Source of the DNA: Segatella copri
GTDB taxonomy: Bacteria; Bacteroidota; Bacteroidia; Bacteroidales; Bacteroidaceae
Direction of reading: 5' to 3'
Length of the DNA: 64,000 nucleotides
NCBI RefSeq assembly: GCF_015074785.1
Contig: NZ_CP042464.1
Location: 1,302,001 to 1,366,000 of the forward strand
The notes beneath the pieces are model-generated. The model was not told the DNA's origin and did not search any database. It worked only from the letters and a program-made list of their open reading frames with translations. The translations under genes and the position numbers were made by a program. This document shows, piece after piece, positions 62,680 to 64,000 of the stretch (the first letter of the stretch is position 1; each line of letters opens with the position of its first letter).

Positions 62680-62687
62680 TACCTTTG
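62680..62687 (+). promoter_or_regulatory. Promoter (-7 box) of the LRR-ppk1 unit
   Basis: TACCTTTG followed by CA. The -33 region has no TTTG, which fits a promoter that needs an activator; the last half-site of the PHO-like array ends at 62648, just upstream. Confidence 0.7.
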
Positions 62688-62722
62688 CAACCGAAAAGAA
62701 ATACAATTAACATATATGATTT

Positions 62723-63499
62723 ATGAAGGAAAACAAAAAAGCGATTTTGGATATTCTTAAGAAGAAATCCAAGAAAGACGGTAAGTTTGAAAACTTGGTT
62801 CTCAACCTCGCCTTACAGAAGATTGACAGCGATAACTTTGAGTTTGACGGCGAGGCAGTCTATACCGCCGACAAGAAGCGCTTGGTTTACTACATGAACC
62901 ATGATGCCAGTTTTACGATTCCTGAGGGAGTAGAGATTATCGGAGAGATGGCATTCCGTGGCAAGAAACAACTGTCTCATGTCATCATCCCTAGTACGGT
63001 GAAGGAGATAGAACATGATGCATTCTATGATTGTGATGAATTGGATAATATTTATATACCTGCCAGCGTGAAAGCTATCAAAGCATACGCTTTCGCTGAA
63101 TGCGACAAACTGAAGAAGATTACTTTCGCAGGGACTCCAGAAAAGTTGAGCCGTCATACTTTCGATGACTGCGACCTGTTGCACGACATCATCGTTCCTG
63201 CCGGCAGCAGCAAGTTCTTCCGTAAAGAGCTTCACTTCATCGACGGAGATACTGATTTCCTCGTATTGGAAGTACCAGGCAAAGATCCTAAAGAACCGTC
63301 TAAGAACAAGAAGGATGAGAAAGTTTCTGAAAAGAAAGCTAACGCAGAGAAGAAAGAAAAGACTTCTGAAAAGAAAGCTAACTTAGAGAAGAAGGAAAAG
63401 ACTTCTGAAAAGAAGACAGTAGAAGAAAATACAGAAAAGAAAGAAACTTCTGAAAAGAAGAATAACAAGGCCAAGAAAGAGTCTGCAAAAACAAAGTAA
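62723..63499 (+). CDS. BspA-type leucine-rich-repeat protein with Lys/Glu-rich tail
   Basis: The 258-residue protein has three to four BspA-like repeats (VEIIGEMAFRGKKQLSHVIIPSTVKEIEHDAFYDCDELDNIYIPASVKAIKAYAFAECDKLKKITF is the pattern; shown only to name it by its I-P-x-x-V-x-x-I-x-x-x-A-F periodicity) at residues 70-150. The last 70 residues are almost only Lys, Glu, Ser, Thr, Asn and Ala in KKEKTSEKKAN-type repeats. There is no signal peptide, so it is probably cytoplasmic. It is 21 bp upstream of ppk1 and shares its promoter, so a role in polyphosphate handling is possible; the basic tail could bind polyphosphate. Confidence 0.82.
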   Translation: MKENKKAILDILKKKSKKDGKFENLVLNLALQKIDSDNFEFDGEAVYTADKKRLVYYMNHDASFTIPEGVEIIGEMAFRGKKQLSHVIIPSTVKEIEHDAFYDCDELDNIYIPASVKAIKAYAFAECDKLKKITFAGTPEKLSRHTFDDCDLLHDIIVPAGSSKFFRKELHFIDGDTDFLVLEVPGKDPKEPSKNKKDEKVSEKKANAEKKEKTSEKKANLEKKEKTSEKKTVEENTEKKETSEKKNNKAKKESAKTK

Positions 63500-63520
63500 C
63501 TCAATAATTAGCAAATAGTT

Positions 63521-64000
63521 ATGACCAAAGAAGAATTACTCAAAAAAGCATACGTAGAACGCGATATCAGTTGGATGTACTTCAACCATCGCATTCTGCA
63601 GGAAGCAGAGAAAGAGTACGTACCATTGTTGGAACGTCTCTCTTTCCTCGGTATTTATTCCAATAACCTTGACGAGTTCTTTCGTGTCCGCGTGGCATCA
63701 CTCAACCGCATGCTCGACCAGAAGCTCGACAAGGATACCGAACAGCAAATTAAGAAATCACTTAAAACAATAAATAAACTCAATGAATCTTATTCGAAAG
63801 AATACACTGAGGCGGTGGATACGGTTTTCCGAGAGCTTGAAGTACACAAGGTTCGCCTGCTCACCGAAGACCAGCTCAACGACGAGCAGAAGGAGTTCCT
63901 TACACAGTTCTTCTACGACAAGCTCAATGGTTCTGTCAACCCTATCTGGCTCAACGAGATAGACGACCTCTCTACCCTGGAGGACAACCGCATCTACCTC
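63521..64000 (+). CDS. ppk1: Polyphosphate kinase 1, N-terminal part (cut by window end)
   Basis: The first 160 codons (MTKEELLKKAYVERDISWMY) match PPK1: ERDISWMYFNHRILQEAEKEYVPLLERLSFLGIYSNNLDEFFRVRVA, with the family's [RD]xSWLxFNxRVLxEA and NLDEFFMVR-type motifs. PPK1 makes inorganic polyphosphate from ATP. The catalytic histidines lie beyond the window. It is downstream of the LRR gene in one unit and behind a PHO-box-like array. Confidence 0.93.
   Translation, partial: MTKEELLKKAYVERDISWMYFNHRILQEAEKEYVPLLERLSFLGIYSNNLDEFFRVRVASLNRMLDQKLDKDTEQQIKKSLKTINKLNESYSKEYTEAVDTVFRELEVHKVRLLTEDQLNDEQKEFLTQFFYDKLNGSVNPIWLNEIDDLSTLEDNRIYL

Overview
The window looks like a chromosomal segment of a Bacteroidales bacterium, most likely Prevotella/Segatella. 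Reasons seen in the sequence: promoters with the Bacteroidota consensus (TTTG, about 19-20 bp, TAnnTTTG, often followed by CA) precede many genes; Shine-Dalgarno motifs are largely absent; and family content is Bacteroidota-typical (S28/PS-10 peptidase, C11 peptidase, patatin-barrel fusion, DUF4248, HU-like protein with a Gly/Ser tail, fused NfnAB-like reductase, thiS-G-C-H behind a TPP riboswitch). Species assignment is inference.

Layout. 0-9.6 kb is core metabolism: a cut-off GNAT/FemAB-like gene, a TetR regulator divergent from a malic enzyme, rplU-rpmA, serS and a fused ferredoxin-NADP reductase/glutamate-synthase-like protein. The 1 kb between the malic enzyme and rplU holds a probable small RNA and two 22-bp-period repeat arrays. 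An IS1380-family element with intact ends and a 5-bp target duplication follows (9.6-11.2 kb). 11.2-26.6 kb is again core: an ECF sigma factor with an anti-sigma-like barrel protein, rnz, mazG, valS, a C11 peptidase, a GYF protein, a transcript of tiny ORFs, a Fur-family gene and the thiamine operon.

26.6-53.8 kb is largely accessory and almost entirely on the minus strand. It starts with a small replicon-like module (HU-like protein, DUF4248, Zn-finger/TOPRIM primase-like protein, RecA-fold helicase-like ATPase, small protein) that has an iteron-like cluster of ten TGTATCA heptamers between the ATPase and primase genes. Next is an unrecognised two-gene unit (42 aa + 429 aa). Then comes a three-gene restriction cassette (M-subunit; GIY-YIG-like/helicase/Eco57I methylase; DUF262-DUF1524 protein) whose large gene is split cleanly by a second IS1380 element and which lies between two identical 42-bp hairpins. 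A DUF4143 ATPase, tRNA-Lys, two ordinary exported proteins, a ParE-like toxin-antitoxin pair, a type III restriction-modification operon with a strongly folded 300-nt leader, and a PIN toxin-antitoxin pair complete it.

53.8-64 kb returns to core genes: DMT/DUF486 protein, YycJ-like metallohydrolase, lipoprotein, TamA-like outer-membrane protein, TrmH-type methyltransferase, bifunctional hisB, a phosphate-selective porin and, divergently, a leucine-rich-repeat gene followed by ppk1. The intergenic DNA between porin and ppk1 contains eight 7-bp half-sites, mostly in 11-bp steps like PHO boxes, which ties these genes into a probable phosphate-starvation regulon.

The most interesting points are the iteron cluster, the PHO-box-like array, the IS-split restriction gene that can be rejoined exactly in silico, the unrecognised 42/429-aa pair, and the folded leader of the type III system.
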